Source of the DNA: Miscanthus floridulus
Taxonomy: Eukaryota > Streptophyta > Magnoliopsida > Poales > Poaceae
Direction: 5' to 3'
Length of the DNA stretch: 64,000 bases
NCBI RefSeq assembly: GCF_019320115.1
Contig: NC_089598.1
Span: 31,763,983-31,827,982, forward strand
Of this stretch, positions 23,403 through 35,511 are shown piece after piece. The notes under the pieces are model-generated. The model had not been told where the DNA came from, ran no database searches, and was given only the letters and a program-made list of their open reading frames with translations. The stretch's first letter is position 1. Each line of letters begins with the position of its first letter. Both the position numbers and the translations under genes were made by a program.

Positions 23403-24185
23403 TAAAGCGATTGGGGAGAAAGGTGGGCGCAAGCTCGATGGCAGCTACAAGGCAGGCGCGGGCTTGACGGCGGCTGCAACACGGATGCAAGCCAGTCGAC
23501 GGTGGTGGTGCGGGTGCAGGAGGCTGGGGCGATTGGCGGTGGATGTTTCAGACGCAAAGGCAAGGGAGCAAAATACGGAACCCTAGGGGCGAACCCCATG
23601 GTTTTATAGGGGCGATGGACATCAGAAGGGCAACCATCCACCTCGATCTCTAGGCCTTCCACGCGCACCACCACGTCACATCATGGGACACACGCCCGCA
23701 GTCCCTATCCTCTCCCACCAAAAATCATGGTGGACGGTTCGCCTTCCCCAGGCGAATCCGGACTCTCTACCCACTTGGGAAACATAGGTCACGAAGACTT
23801 TTTTCTCTTTGGCCCACCTAGGGCCCAGAAGCTCGGCGGCCGGCCCAACTGAGGATGGGTCCACGAATGATCCAAAATCAAGGGCGCAAGTATTACTAGG
23901 ATCTCAGTCCATGGTCAAGCCCCCGTTAGGTCAGCCCTGAATGAGGTCCCCATGAACGAGATACCACGACCCCCTCGAAAAAATATCTAGTTGATGAAAA
24001 ACTAAGTCCTTCAGCCTTACCCACGAAGGGTCTAATACAACCCCTCGGGCGACCCTACTTGAATCACTCGGGGGGCTCGGGGGCTACACCCATCGGGTGC
24101 GCTCGCGCGCACCCTCTAGCAAAGTAACTCTGATGAAATCAAAAACACCCTCTAGGTGGTTCTATCCGAATCACCTAGAGGCTAG
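23403..24185 (+). other. Element A noncoding region before 3' LTR
   Basis: No gene is evident. Two adjacent purine-rich copies (CTCGGGGGG and CTCGGGGGCT) lie at 24068-24085, followed by a GC palindrome-like block, and then about 100 bp to the inferred LTR start. The minus-strand part near 23403-23600 is probably the upstream region of the antisense gene. Confidence 0.5.
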
Positions 24186-24314
24186 TATTAGGGACCTAAT
24201 ACTGGGGTACCCCAGGAGGTGGAACCAATAACCATCGAACGTTAAAAACTTTTGGACGGACAAGGGCACTGCTACATTCCTTGCCCGAATGATGGAAGTT
24301 TGGTTCTGTCTCGC

Positions 24315-24620
24315 CCGATGCCTTTGGGCCAGCCCCGCCTCGCCCGAGGGCTAAGGACTAGTCTCCGCCTCACCCAACGTCTTTGGGCCAGCCTCGCCTC
24401 GCCCGAGGGCTAAGGGTTGGCCTCCGTTCTGCCTGACACCTTCGGGACAGCTCCGCCTCGCCCGAGGGCTGAAGGCTAATCTCCGCCTCACCCGACACCT
24501 TTGGGATAGCTCCGCCTCGCCCGAGGGTTGAGGGATAGACTTTGCCTCGCCCAACCCCCGGGGGGTGGGCTCGGTCACGCCCAAGGGATAAGGACTGGAC
24601 TCTGTCTCGCCCGACGACCG
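24315..24620 (+). repeat. 59-60-bp tandem repeat in element A LTR U3
   Basis: The marker CGCCCGAGGG recurs at 24341, 24400, 24459 and 24518, with a diverged CGCCCAAGGG at 24578. Spacings are 59, 59, 59 and 60 bp. Each unit also seems to hold two related halves of about 30 bp. Confidence 0.85.
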
Positions 24621-25355
24621 AGGACGAACCTCGCCCCGTTCAATGTCCAAAGACTGGTTTCATCTTACCTGATAACTTCTCCCCCGTTCCCTCATGATGA
24701 TGGGTATAGATCAAGACAAGACGTTCGGGTCAACCGCGGCTTCAAGGACCATACCCTGCGCCCCGGCAGGAAAGGTACTACCAGGGAGCGACTAGACAGG
24801 TGCTTTAGACCCTTCTAGGCACCGCAGAGCCCAAAAGGTATTGCAGGCACGTGCTCCTCGCCCTATAGAGTTGTAGGTGCCGCCTTCAGCCCTGGGACAC
24901 AAAACCCGACAAAGATATATGACAACCGCTATGCTCTAGAAAAAGGATTTGCTATCTCCATGAATGACGGATATTCTATCACCATGCTATGGACCCAAGG
25001 GAGCGGCGCCCGCTTCCCAACCCCTCGGGTCCACCAAATCAGAAGACCTTGCCCACGGCGCTATTCCGGACCCCGACCCCGCGTCCCTCTGACGGAGGCT
25101 CATAGGAACCAGAAGGCATGCGGAGCAAGGCTGGGTGAGGTTCATAAGTCAAAACCATTATACTGTGGCCCATACCCTGCGTAGGGCAGTGTTCTGTAAC
25201 CATCCTAACATTCTACAGGGGCATCAACAGTATTGTAGGTGCTTATCATCCTTCGCACTTATCAGAATGAGAAACCAAGCTGGGTAGACGTGAGCCACAA
25301 GACTAGGTAGAGTACGCATCCTAAGCCCTCACCCTTGTAAAGCTAGCCCCTTCAT

Positions 25356-25364
25356 CTATAAAAG
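25356..25364 (+). promoter_or_regulatory. TATA box of element A LTR
   Basis: CTATAAAAGGGG lies about 320 bp before the LTR end and is the likely start signal for the element's RNA. Confidence 0.7.
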
Positions 25365-25677
25365 GGGATGCGCTTCCTCCAATAGAGGAGAGACCAAATG
25401 ACACAAGACACACACACACACACACACTGTCAAGCTGCTACCAAGCTCTTGGCCTCCTTTCGACCCTTCCATCAGAGACTTGGGACCTGTCCCTCTCTCA
25501 ATCGTTTGTATCCCCTACTACGAACCATTCACGGTGCTAATAACACGAGCAGCAACAAACTAGACGTAGGGATATTCAGCCTGAACTAGTATAAATCTTG
25601 TGTCCTTTAGCGCACCATCCGAGCCTAACGCGCATTACTATAAATTTACTTGCTGGTGCTTGTACGAAACACTAACA

Positions 25678-27084
25678 CATGGGTAGTCAGCTACACACCC
25701 TGTTCTCCTCAAGCCAGGCCGATCACTACCGACAGGCAATTTGGCATTTTGCTCACCGCCGACTGTGGGCGCTGCCGAATCAGTATGTTGGGAGGTAAGG
25801 CATGTTGGAGTGGTAGCATTTCGATTGCTCATAACCCTACACATGCCTTGACTCCCTCTATCTAGTGCTCGCACTATTTTGTGCCAAGAAACTTGTCGAC
25901 AATCTGGTGATGCACTGGTGTCCATCGTAGAGTGTCGCCACCCCGCTCGGTCACACGTGGCCAAACTGCCACAGCGCTTCCCAGCTTCAACCGTCAGTAG
26001 GGCGTAGATCACGGTGAGCTACGAATGCTTCTCCACCATCTCTACCTTGCTGTGAGGGCATAGACTTGCTGGAACAGTCATGCCATCACTGTGGATAGCC
26101 ACTCGCCGCTGCAGCCCATGATAGTGTGCCTCTGAGTCCATAATAGCCACCCATCCTTGCGCGTTTAGCTATAGATGGTGGTCGGTCTCTTAATGTTGTC
26201 GTAACGAGCCTAGGTTGCCCGGCGTAACCGCCATTGCCGCCGGTGTGCCGCGCCGCCGCGCGGGGGTACGCCGAGGACCGCCCCGTTGCAAAGGCAACAC
26301 ATCTCAGGGTCTTTAATGCAAAGCGTGAGTCTATAGTAATAGTGTCCTGTTGCTCCACGTGATTATCCAAAAGCCCGAGCCCTCTTTAGCAAAATGTAAG
26401 CTTGCGCGGGCGCCCCTAGCCTTGGGCCGTTGCTGGGCCACCACGACGCGTGCTGGGCTGCCGGGCCAAAATTGTCGCCACTGTCCCTTTTCCTTTTCTA
26501 AGCATTTTCTAATTTAGCTTCTAAGGTAAATTTGTAAATTCGATATAAAATTGTGTAGTTAACCAAAAATTATGAAACCAATTTTGTTAAGTTCCTAAAA
26601 TCATGATCTATCTGTTAGTATATTTTGTTCACATAGTTTTATAATATTTTCAGAAGTGATCTAATTAAATTGAGATGCTTAATATTGTTAAAATATAAAC
26701 TTATAGGATTTGTTGTGATAAATTGGTGATAGTGTTGGATCTAAAACTTTCACAGTAAATTCCTAACATTATTAGGTGATCACTATAATTTTTGTAGCTC
26801 CATAATAATTAGTTTTCTAGATAGCTAAATGAGCCCTAGTTCAAAAATATAGGTTTAATCAATAGAATGCCGAAACACCTTGGGATTTTAAAACTAGAAC
26901 ATTTTTCTAGAGACAAAGCCTTACTTAACGATGTGGATACATAGACTAGTACGTTAGTCATTAAAGCTAGCTCGTTAGCTTGCAGAGCGTAATCGTAATT
27001 GAGAGTTGTAGTTGCTGTTGATTAAGTACATCTCTGCGTTGTATCCACGTATATAAAAATAGGAACAACGATGGATCGTGGAGT
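25678..27084 (+). repeat. Region C, Tekay-like LTR, left fragment
   Basis: This stretch has no gene. It passes from GC-rich to AT-rich and reads straight into the sequence at 40202 once element D and one GGAGT copy are removed. It resembles the U3-R part of long LTRs of Tekay-type gypsy elements in grasses (by memory of the style, not a search). I did not find an LTR start inside the fragment, so the LTR probably begins left of element A, outside the window. Confidence 0.55.
27080..27084. repeat. Target-site duplication GGAGT of element D, left copy
   Basis: GGAGT directly precedes element D here and follows it at 40197-40201. Confidence 0.93.
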
Positions 27085-28896
27085 TGTCATAGAACCGACC
27101 AATTTATAAGAGCACAAGTACAAAAACAATCGCCGAAACGATCAAATTCTCGCACTTGAGCCCATATAAACCCGGTAGTCAACTGAAACCACGAATGATT
27201 TCAAACCAACTTACATACTTCCACTACAAGTGTTCATGTTATATTTTTCCTAAATACTATACTTCATTATGATCCTAACAAAATTGGAACCACCCAATTT
27301 GGAGCTACCAAACTCTAGATATAGATTTTACAAAATAGCATCAAAACTAGAAATAAATGAACTGACTTTCTATTTATAGTGACTGACAAGCGGGGTCCAC
27401 ATGTCATTGGCCCACACGTCTGCGATACGAAAAACAGGGGACAGCGGTTAGCTCGATGGGGACCGGTGGAGCTCGCCGACGGCGTTGTCTCCGGCGACGA
27501 CGACAGCACCAATGTGACCGCCTCGACCTCCCGCGTCGATTGACCTACTAACCCTAAGCTCTAGCGGACTCTAGGTAAGGCAGCCACGGCGCATGGAGGA
27601 TCAGCCATGGCGCACAATGGCACGCGGCCATGTTCCAGCCTGACCGGACCGGCTAGGATGGTAACATCATCACACAAGCAACGGTGAGTGACGGAGAAGA
27701 CAAGACAGAAGATAGGGAAGGAAAAGGAGAGCCGTGCAGTGCTGGCCACGGCAAGCGCCACTCCGGCGAGGTCCGGACGGCGACAGAAAGCTAAATGTGG
27801 CCACTACCTTGGTTCATCGGCCCAATGGTGTGATGGATGAGCTAGAGGAGGTGATGACAGAGCTGTGGGCTAATTGGAGATGGCGATTATGCGGTGGCGA
27901 GTGAGCTAGGCGTCGGCGCTTGCTCGGCATTGATGGTGGAGCTGGCGCGCTGTCGCTACTGCTGCTGCTGTGAGCGGAGGAGGGTGAATGAGAGTGAGCA
28001 GGGAGGGTAGGAGGGCATGACTTCAAGCAGAGGACACCGGGCAACGGCGTTAGACTAGCCACGGCGCGTGGTGGCCACGCGGCGGCAGGGCTCTGTTGTC
28101 GGTCGGCACTGTAGCATCAATTCAGTCAAGCCATCGATGCCTGGCAGCGATACTTGATGACCTTCAAACTCCTAATCGGTGGCAAGTTAGCTAAATCTCC
28201 TTGAAGCAATCATGTAGAGCTATGATAGAGCTACAACATTGCTTTAGAAAGTATAAGCTAATTCTCAAAGAATCACAAGTTACATCAAGGCAAAGTCAGC
28301 CACAGAAATCGATGAATGCAGTTAACACTTTTGCTAAAGTTTGTTCCTTATAAAATTTGCTACAACTTTGCTTTAGGTTGCTCAGACATGCAAACACTCT
28401 AAGCTACACTTTTTAAACAGTCAAACTCAAGAGCTCTAGGGGTTCATAATAGTCAAACCATGACTTGGAAACCTAATTAGGCAAAATGATCAACATGAAC
28501 ATTGTTCCTAATGACATTCTAAGTATAACTAAGTTGCTTAAGAGGATAATTAGCCACACCACACATTGGTCACACCAAAATCAAGCATCACATCTATTGA
28601 AACAAAGACAAACAAGTGACTTTGTGACTTCTGTTTCAAAACCATGTTTCATGTGTTTCATGAGTTTGTGGCATTGTACTAGCTAACCATGATTCACTAA
28701 AGTGTGTTGCACATGTTGCACTTGAGTGTAGGGTTACACACTATTCATTTCCTAAAACAATCACACATAGAATGTAACAATATGTTGCAATGTTTCAAAA
28801 GCATATTCATACAATTATACTCATGAATGGGTGAATGATGCTCATGTTTATGAAATGCAAGTGCAAATGTGGAAGCCAAACACCTGAGGTGTTACA
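27085..28896 (-). repeat. Element D 3' LTR (internally deleted)
   Basis: The LTR reads TGTAACACC on the minus strand at 28896 and ends TTCTATGACA at 27085. It is 1,812 bp against 4,685 bp for the 5' copy. It lacks about 2.8 kb near 27212 (present at about 35641-38447 in the other copy) and about 90 bp near 28331. A TATA box, CTATAAATAG on the minus strand, is at 27370-27379. Confidence 0.93.
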
Positions 28897-28910
28897 GCCT
28901 TCCCCCCTTA
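28897..28910 (-). other. Element D polypurine tract
   Basis: On the minus strand, TAAGGGGGGAAGGC directly precedes the 3' LTR, as needed for plus-strand priming. Confidence 0.88.
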
Positions 28911-28918
28911 TAAAAATC

Positions 28919-31900
28919 TTATCCCGAGATTTGACAAGCATACCATTGTTGATAGAATTCCTTATAACCGTCCCGCAAATAATCTTCTCTTTCCCACGTT
29001 GCATCGCGTTCACTACCTTGATTACTCCACATGACCTTGTAAAACTTGACCACCCGACTCTGAGTCACTCGCTCACGAGTGTCAATTACTCGGACTGGCT
29101 TTTCTTCAAAGGTCAAATCAGATTTTAACTCGATATCCCCCAGTGGAACTCTCTCTTCAGGGATGCAAAGACATTTCTTCAATTGGGATACTTGAAAGAC
29201 ATTGAAGATAGCACTCATCTCAGGAGGTAATTGGATCTTATATGCTACCTTACCACTTTGTCCAATGATTCAAATGGATCAACATATCTCGGCGCAAGCT
29301 TTCGCTTCACACCAAAGCGTTGGACACTCTTCATGGGTGAGACTTTTAGATAAACGAAGTCTCCAACTTCGAACTCAATAGGTTTTCTACAGCGATCAGC
29401 ATAACTTTTCTGCCTAGCTTGAGCTATGGCCATATGGGTTTGGATAGTATGGACTTGTTCTTCAGCTTCTTGAATAAAATCAATTCCATAATATTCCCTT
29501 TCACCGGCTTCAACCCAATTCATTGGGGTTCTACACTTCCAGCCGTACAAAGCTTCAAATGGTGCCATCTTGATACTCTCTTGATAACTATTATTGTAAG
29601 AGAATTCAGCTAGGGGCAACCACTTTTCCCATGAACCCTTAGCCGAGATGACACATGCTCTCAACATATCTTCTAAGATTTGATTCACTCGCTCAGTTTG
29701 CCCATTGGTTTGTGGATGATAGGCAGAGCTTCTTACTAACTTAGTTCCCAACAATCCATGTAAGTGCTCCCAAAAGCGAGCAGTGAACTATGGTCCTCTA
29801 TCAGAGACAATAGTGTGAGGTATCCCATGAAGTCGGACTATCTAATTAAAGTACAACTCCGCATAGTCAGTTGGACGGAAATCTATGCGAACAGGAATGA
29901 AGTGTGCAGACTTGGTCAGACGGTCTACAATCACCCAAATGGAGTTAAAATTCCTCTGAGTAGTAGGGAGTCCAACAATAAAATCTATACTTATCTCCTC
30001 CCATTTCCAACCTGGAATAGAGAGTGGCTGAAGCAATCCAGCTTTCATGTGCACCGCTTTGACTCGACAACAAGTGTCACACCAAGCCACATAAGTGGCT
30101 ATCTCTTTCTTCATTTTGGTCCACCAAAATTGAGGCTTCAAATCATGATACATTTTGCTACTACCAGGATGAATAGACAATTTTGAGGAATGTGATTCGG
30201 ATAGGATTTGATTTCTAAGTTCTCTATCCTTCGGGACCACTAACCTATCCTTAAACCATAACAGTCATTCTTATCTACCTGAAAATGCTTGGTTTCTTGC
30301 TCTTTCATCTTGTGCTTGATGTGGAACACACCTAAATCTGTCTTCTGTAGCTCGATAATTCGACTTTGTAGAGTACAACTGACAGTGATGTTGTGAAGGA
30401 CTACAGGATGTAGGAGTTTTGACAAATGGAAGTCACTTTCAATCAAAGAGTGGCAATGAGATTTCTTGCTTAAGGCATCCTTAATGATGTTTGCCTTGCC
30501 AGGGTGATAGTGCACTTGGAAGTTATAATCCTTGATCAACTCGAGCCATCTTCTCTGACGCATATTCAACCAGGTTGAGTGAAGATGTACTTAAGACTTT
30601 TATGATCAGTGTAGATATTGCACACATTGCTAAGCAAATAATGTCTCCAGGCCTTTAAAGCATGAACAACTGCAGTGAGTTCTAAGTCATGCGTCGGATA
30701 GTTCACCTCATGCTTCCGAAGTTGGCGAGAGGTATAAGCAATGACTCTACCCTCCTGCATAAGAACACCTCCTAAACCTATACCTGATGCATCACAGAAC
30801 ACATCAAAAGGTTTCTCGATATCTGGTTGCACAAAAACCACAGCCAAAGTTAGAAGGGTTCGCAGGGTGTGAAAAGCCGCATAACACTCAGAAGTCCAGA
30901 CAAACCTCATGTCTTTTTGCAGCAACCGAGTCATAGGCTTAGCTATTTTAGAGAAATCTAGGATGAAGCGACGATAATAGCCAGCCAACCCCAAAAAACT
31001 CCAAACCTCGTGCACCGAGATAGGAGCCTTCTAGTCCAACACTTCTTGCACCTTAGTGGGATCCACCATAATTCCACCATCGGACAACACGTGTCTGAGA
31101 AAAGGCACCTCACGAAGTCAGAATTCACACTTGCTGAACTTTGAATAAAGCTTGTGTTCACACAATCTAGTGAGAACCACTCGCAAATGTTCAACATGCT
31201 CATCTTCATTCTCAGAATAGACCAAGATATCATCTATAAATACCACCACAAATTTGTCCAACTCGGGCATAAACACCGAATTCATCAAATACATGAAGTG
31301 TGCGGGGGCATTGGTCAATCCAAAAGACATAACAAGATACTCATACAGACCATATCTTGTAGAGAATGCAGTTTTTGGAACATCCTCAGGCCGAATTTTG
31401 ATTTGATGATAACCAGATCTTAAGTCAATCTTGGAAAAGACTTTTGCTTTAGACAACTGATCAAATAAGATATCTATGCGTGGCAGAGGGTACTTATTCT
31501 TGATTGTGACTGCATTCAAAGGCCTATAATCTACACACATGCGTAGGGATTGATCCTTCTTCTTCATAAAGATAGCTGGGCACCACCACAGAGATGAATT
31601 AGGATGGATAAGGCCTTTCTTTAGAAGTTCATTCAACTGGGTCTTAAGTTCGGCTAGTTCATTGGGAGGCATCCTATAAGGCCTTCTAGAGATGGGCGTT
31701 GTACCAGGTAGCAACTCTATCTTGAACTCCATGTCCCAATCCGGGGGCAATCCGGGCAAATCATTGGGAAAAACATCCAAAAAATCACACACGATAGGGA
31801 TGTCTGCCATAGCCTTTGCTTGCACCGCATTAGCCGCACAAGAAAGATTGATGTCCCTGGGTAGCTATACTAGAAAACCTTCCTGATTATAAGGATCTCT

Positions 31901-33293
31901 GAGCATGACTACTCTAGTTGATGTATCAATAAACACTCCATGACTGCTCATCCAGTTCATTCCCAATATCACATTGATACCTAGCCCCGGTAAAACTACC
32001 AGATCAATCTAATAACTTCGCCCCTCTATTTCAAATTGCACGTCCCCAACTACAAGCTTGGTTGGGATAGTACCACTGGTAGCTCTAATACAATAACCCT
32101 CACCCTCAATAGTGTATGTTTTCTGCACAAACTTGGATGCAAATGCGGGACTAATAAAGGAATGTGAAGCACTCGAATCAAATAGTACAACTGCAGGGTG
32201 TTGATCAACCAGAAACTTACCAGCAGTTACTACCTCTCCTGAAGGAATAACAACAATATTAGTGTGGTTCACCTACCCCTGACGGCCACCTTGGTAGTTA
32301 TTCTTCTTAGGGTAAGGACACTCCCTTGCCTAGTGACCTATCTTGTTGCAGTTCTAGCATGGCATGTTGCTTGGAGGAGCCTTGGAACTGCCTTGACTGA
32401 TAGTGCCCTTGGGAAGAGCAACTATAAAAGCCTTGTGAAATCCAGTCCTACCTAGATTCTTCTTCTGCGGTGGGCAGAACTTAGCAGCTAATACCGGAGG
32501 ATGGAATAGAGCCCTTTGTGTGACTGGAGCCTTGGATTGTGAGGCACCCACCTCATAGGCCCTCTTATGATTCTTCGAAGCAGCATATACAGCATTGTTG
32601 TTCTCTTGAGATAAAGCATCACTCACAAACTCATTAAAATGAGCACACTTACAATTTCCCATGGTCTTCATTAATTTGGGGCTAAGTCCCCGCTTGAAAC
32701 TAGCGATCTTCTTGGCATCAGTGTCAACAAACTTAATAGCATACCTTGCAAGGTTATTGAAAGCCTGTAAGTATTCATTCAAGCTCTTGTTCCCCTGGGT
32801 CAGCTTCATGAACTCCGTATGCTTGATTGCCATGAGACCAGGAGGAATATAATTTCCCCTAAAAGCAGACTTGAACTGATCCCAAGTGATTTGGGCATTA
32901 GCAGGCATAGTGGACCGATGATGACTCCACCAAATACCAGCTGGCCCATGCAGTTGGTGAGATGCATACTCAGTCTTCAGCACCTCAGTCAAGCGAAGCA
33001 GACAAAATTTCTACTCAAGAGTGTTCAACCACTCATCAGCTTGGAGGGGCTCTTCAGCCTCCTTGAAGATCGGTGGTTTAGTGTCAAGGAAATCTTTGAA
33101 GTCGCTATACTGATTTGGTTCTGGTCCTTAGGTGTGCACCACGACCATCACGATTTGCAATCGTGCGGAGAGCCTCAGCCATAGTGTGCTGTCCTTCAGC
33201 AAGAATTGCCATCAATTCTATTGGTGTGGGTGGTGGTGGCAGTGGAAGGTCATCATCATCACCAGCCACAACAGTGGAACGAGTGCGAGGCAT
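28919..33293 (-). pseudogene. Element D gag-pol with chromodomain (broken)
   Basis: The reading begins at the ATG at 33293 (MPRTRST). The gag core (about 33130-32350) has WWSHH and NEYLQAFNNLARYA. A CCHC knuckle near 32360-32300 keeps its Cys and His residues but has two TAG codons inside. The protease motif reads DSSASHSF, where DSGAS is usual. RT spans about 31650-31120, with catalytic FIDDILVYS. RNase H follows ([13 protein letters not shown]), then integrase (30200-29250; NGQTERVNQ) and a C-terminal chromodomain (VKFYKVMWSN, ATWEREDYLRD; about 29090-28950). Frame changes lie near 33130, 30567, 30240 and 29230. In-frame stops are mostly TAG. The polyprotein would make virus-like particles, and the chromodomain would steer insertion to marked chromatin. 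Confidence 0.92.
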
Positions 33294-33645
33294 CTGCAAC
33301 AATGCGCAACCAGTAATTATTGGTGATGTTAGCACATTAGAGTGGAACAATGTAATTATGCCAAACTGAATTTACTGGAGAGAATGAAAAATTCATACAA
33401 TAAACAGAGGCAATAATTCATTCTCCAATCACCATATCATCAATTAGATTACTAGCACCATACACAGTGCATTCCAACATGACAAGTTTTAAACTTAACC
33501 AACAAGATACGCATCCCAAAGGGAGCGGATTAAAGTACATTACATGCCAAGTTCGAATTAAAAGGTACATCCCACATTAGTCATAGTACTAAAGCCATTA
33601 CACCACTGACTACAAAAGCTTAAACTAGTGAGACTTGCTAACTAA
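33294..33645 (-). other. Element D spacer between extra ORF and gag
   Basis: This 350-bp AT-rich stretch has no gene. It separates the stop of the upstream ORF from the gag ATG. Confidence 0.7.
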
Positions 33646-34712
33646 CTACTCATCGAAGTGATCGCTGTCCACATCAGAGATGTCCAGGACTTCTTCAGGA
33701 TCTTCCTCTTCTTCTTCATTTGTAGGTTTAGCTACATTGACATCCATCTGCACATCCTCTTCTTCTTCATTGGCCTCGATTACTTGAGGTCCACCCACAT
33801 TAGGATACCTTGGTATGGGGTGAGGAATAGGAAACAGACGGTTGTTCAGTTGATGGTGCTCAACCTAAAGCTCTTCAAGCTGCACTTGGAGCTCATGCTC
33901 CCTTTGAAAAGCGTTGTGGTTAGCCATGATCCAGCCCTGACGTCTTTCTTCTGCCAACTCTAAGGCTACATCTCTATGATGGGTCACACGATCCAACTCC
34001 TGTGCTGCCTCACCTCTCTCTATGGTGAGGTTCATCAGCTGGTTATGAAGCTCGTCTCTCTCACATGCTGTTTGCCCCCACTGCTACAGGCGATAATTTG
34101 CAATACCTCGAATCTCATCTACTTCTTGTTGAGCTCATCCACATGCATCCGCCCTACGGCGATACTTACGGGCACGCAACCTGAACTTGTGCTGGGCTAC
34201 CATTGCCTTGCCAGCTTCTTCTAACACACTAGAAAGGGTGTCCTGCCTGACTCGACAAAGCTTCAAGATGGCCATCATAGCACTCATTCCCGCATTGTCG
34301 CTCTGAACACGTTCCCCATGGCCTCGAACCAAGGCCTGGCCAACTTCTTGAGTCCACTCAGCCTTAGTAGGAGCCACTTGGGGAATGGATGAAGCTGGTC
34401 CACCCACTAACTCATCCCCAAAGCTCTATGCTATATCCATAAGCACATCAAGGGCAGCAACTTGAGCGGCTTCCCATGGGCTTTGCCCATTAGTCTCAAT
34501 GCTCCACCATGCCACAATGGTCTCGTGGGGTTCTGCGGCACTATAAAGGTCACAACGTACCATGGTACATCTCCCAATGGCACCGCCTGCCTCCACATGT
34601 AGCGGGGTGCCTCCAGGTACCCAACTGAGCTTAGCACCCTCTAGAGCAAGGTGGGCATACCAAACTAGTCCAAAAAGGTGCTGCTACCAATAGGAAACAC
34701 GGGCGTGGCCAT
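33646..34712 (-). pseudogene. Element D extra ORF upstream of gag ('orf0')
   Basis: This sense-strand ORF of about 355 codons lies between the primer site and gag. It starts at an ATG at 34712 (MATPVFPIG), changes frame once in a T-run near 34668, and then stays in one frame to TAG at 33646-33648. In-frame stops are TAG near 34427, TGA near 34133 and TAG near 34088, in place of Gln or Arg codons. The first third is globular, with VEAGGAIGRC and AWWSIETNGQSPWEAAQVAA. The middle is helical and charged (KYRRRADACG). The last third is a coiled coil ending in an acidic tail (ANEEEEDVQM, DVDSDHFDE). I recall upstream ORFs in rice RIRE3/RIRE8-type elements. The function is unknown. Confidence 0.75.
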
Positions 34713-35497
34713 CTGTATCAAAAAGGGATGCAACTCTCGTGAGAGGATTACTTTGTTGAGAGATGGAACTTAATAATTGTAATAAGCAATTATAAGGGAG
34801 GGAGTAATGCAATATGAATGACATGAGTGAATATGATGCATGCTTGTTCCGTATGTCCTCACAAACCTAAGAAAAGTTAAGTTTTAGCGGAATATACGGT
34901 GGCATACATACGTTCTCTCAATTAGTAGTAACTAGTCGATCTACACGGTGCGTTGTTAGCGTACCTGCAGAAAACTTCATTGCAGCCCAACCCAACAAGA
35001 TATAATGCTAATAATGAAAGTAGTAACTAAGATACTCTCCATATATACATCCCCAGATATATATACTTTGGTACCCAAACTACCCGACAGATGTACCCAT
35101 AATTAAGTACCTTCATATATACATGTATGCAACATGTAAATACTCCAGTAACCACAACTAACTCTCCCCTAGACCAATGGTTAGACGGTCATGCTCTCAC
35201 AACTCACACTTACCTTAGCGTAGAGGCAATTGATCCATTCATTACCATTCAAGCGAATGGCACCCATGCAATAGCACGCCGCATGGACGATGAAATAGAA
35301 ACAATCAATTTCCCCCAAGTTAGTAATTATATAAGCCACCTAGAAGTCCTTAAGTGGGCTACAAGGGATGTGATCACCAGCACACTATAAAATTTTTGAT
35401 TTTTGAACACTTATATATAACTATAAGTTGGAAACTATTTTCACAACAAAAGCTTTTGTTTTTAAATACCCGTATGACATGTTTAGTGTTGAATCTA
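34713..35497 (-). other. Element D leader between primer site and orf0
   Basis: This is 785 bp of AT-rich noncoding leader with no supportable gene. The plus-strand ORF at 35127-35390 has no family resemblance. Confidence 0.7.
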
Positions 35498-35509
35498 GCT
35501 CTGATGCTA
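35498..35509 (-). other. Element D primer binding site (tRNA-iMet, decayed)
   Basis: The minus strand reads TAGCATCAGAGC two bases from the 5' LTR end, two transitions away from the usual TGGTATCAGAGC. Confidence 0.85.
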
Positions 35510-35511
35510 GC

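Larger units (their letters stand above)
20394..25677 (+). mobile_element. Element A, right segment
   Basis: The gypsy element resumes with CATAC after copia B. It contains noncoding sequence, an antisense gene (21721-23402), purine-rich motifs, and the 3' LTR from about 24186. The segment carries no sense-strand pol. Confidence 0.85.
24186..25677 (+). repeat. Element A 3' LTR
   Basis: The boundaries are inferred from imperfect inverted ends, TATTAGGG at the left (family form begins TG) and CTAACA at the right. The LTR carries a tandem repeat block near 24315-24620, a TATA box at 25356, a CA dinucleotide run at 25407-25427, and the typical end of this family. The 5' LTR is outside the window, so the left edge could not be confirmed by comparison and no target duplication can be scored. 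Confidence 0.7.

Noticed and set aside
25407..25427. CA dinucleotide run
   Set aside because: A simple short microsatellite in the LTR of element A, of no separate interest.
25638..26012. 124-codon minus-strand ORF in region C
   Set aside because: It crosses the LTR end of element A and has no recognisable domain, so it is not supported as a gene.
27814..28062. Minus-strand ORF of 82 codons, repeated at 39020-39277
   Set aside because: It occurs because both LTR copies of element D contain it. The reading is low-complexity Ser/Pro/His and differs between copies, with no domain.
28486..28686. 66-codon plus-strand ORF, repeated at 39786-39986
   Set aside because: It is also an LTR shadow. 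Near identity follows from the LTR pair rather than selection.
30958..31233. 91-codon minus-strand ORF over element D RT/RNase H
   Set aside because: It is out of frame with the recognisable RT and RNase H reading, so a shadow.
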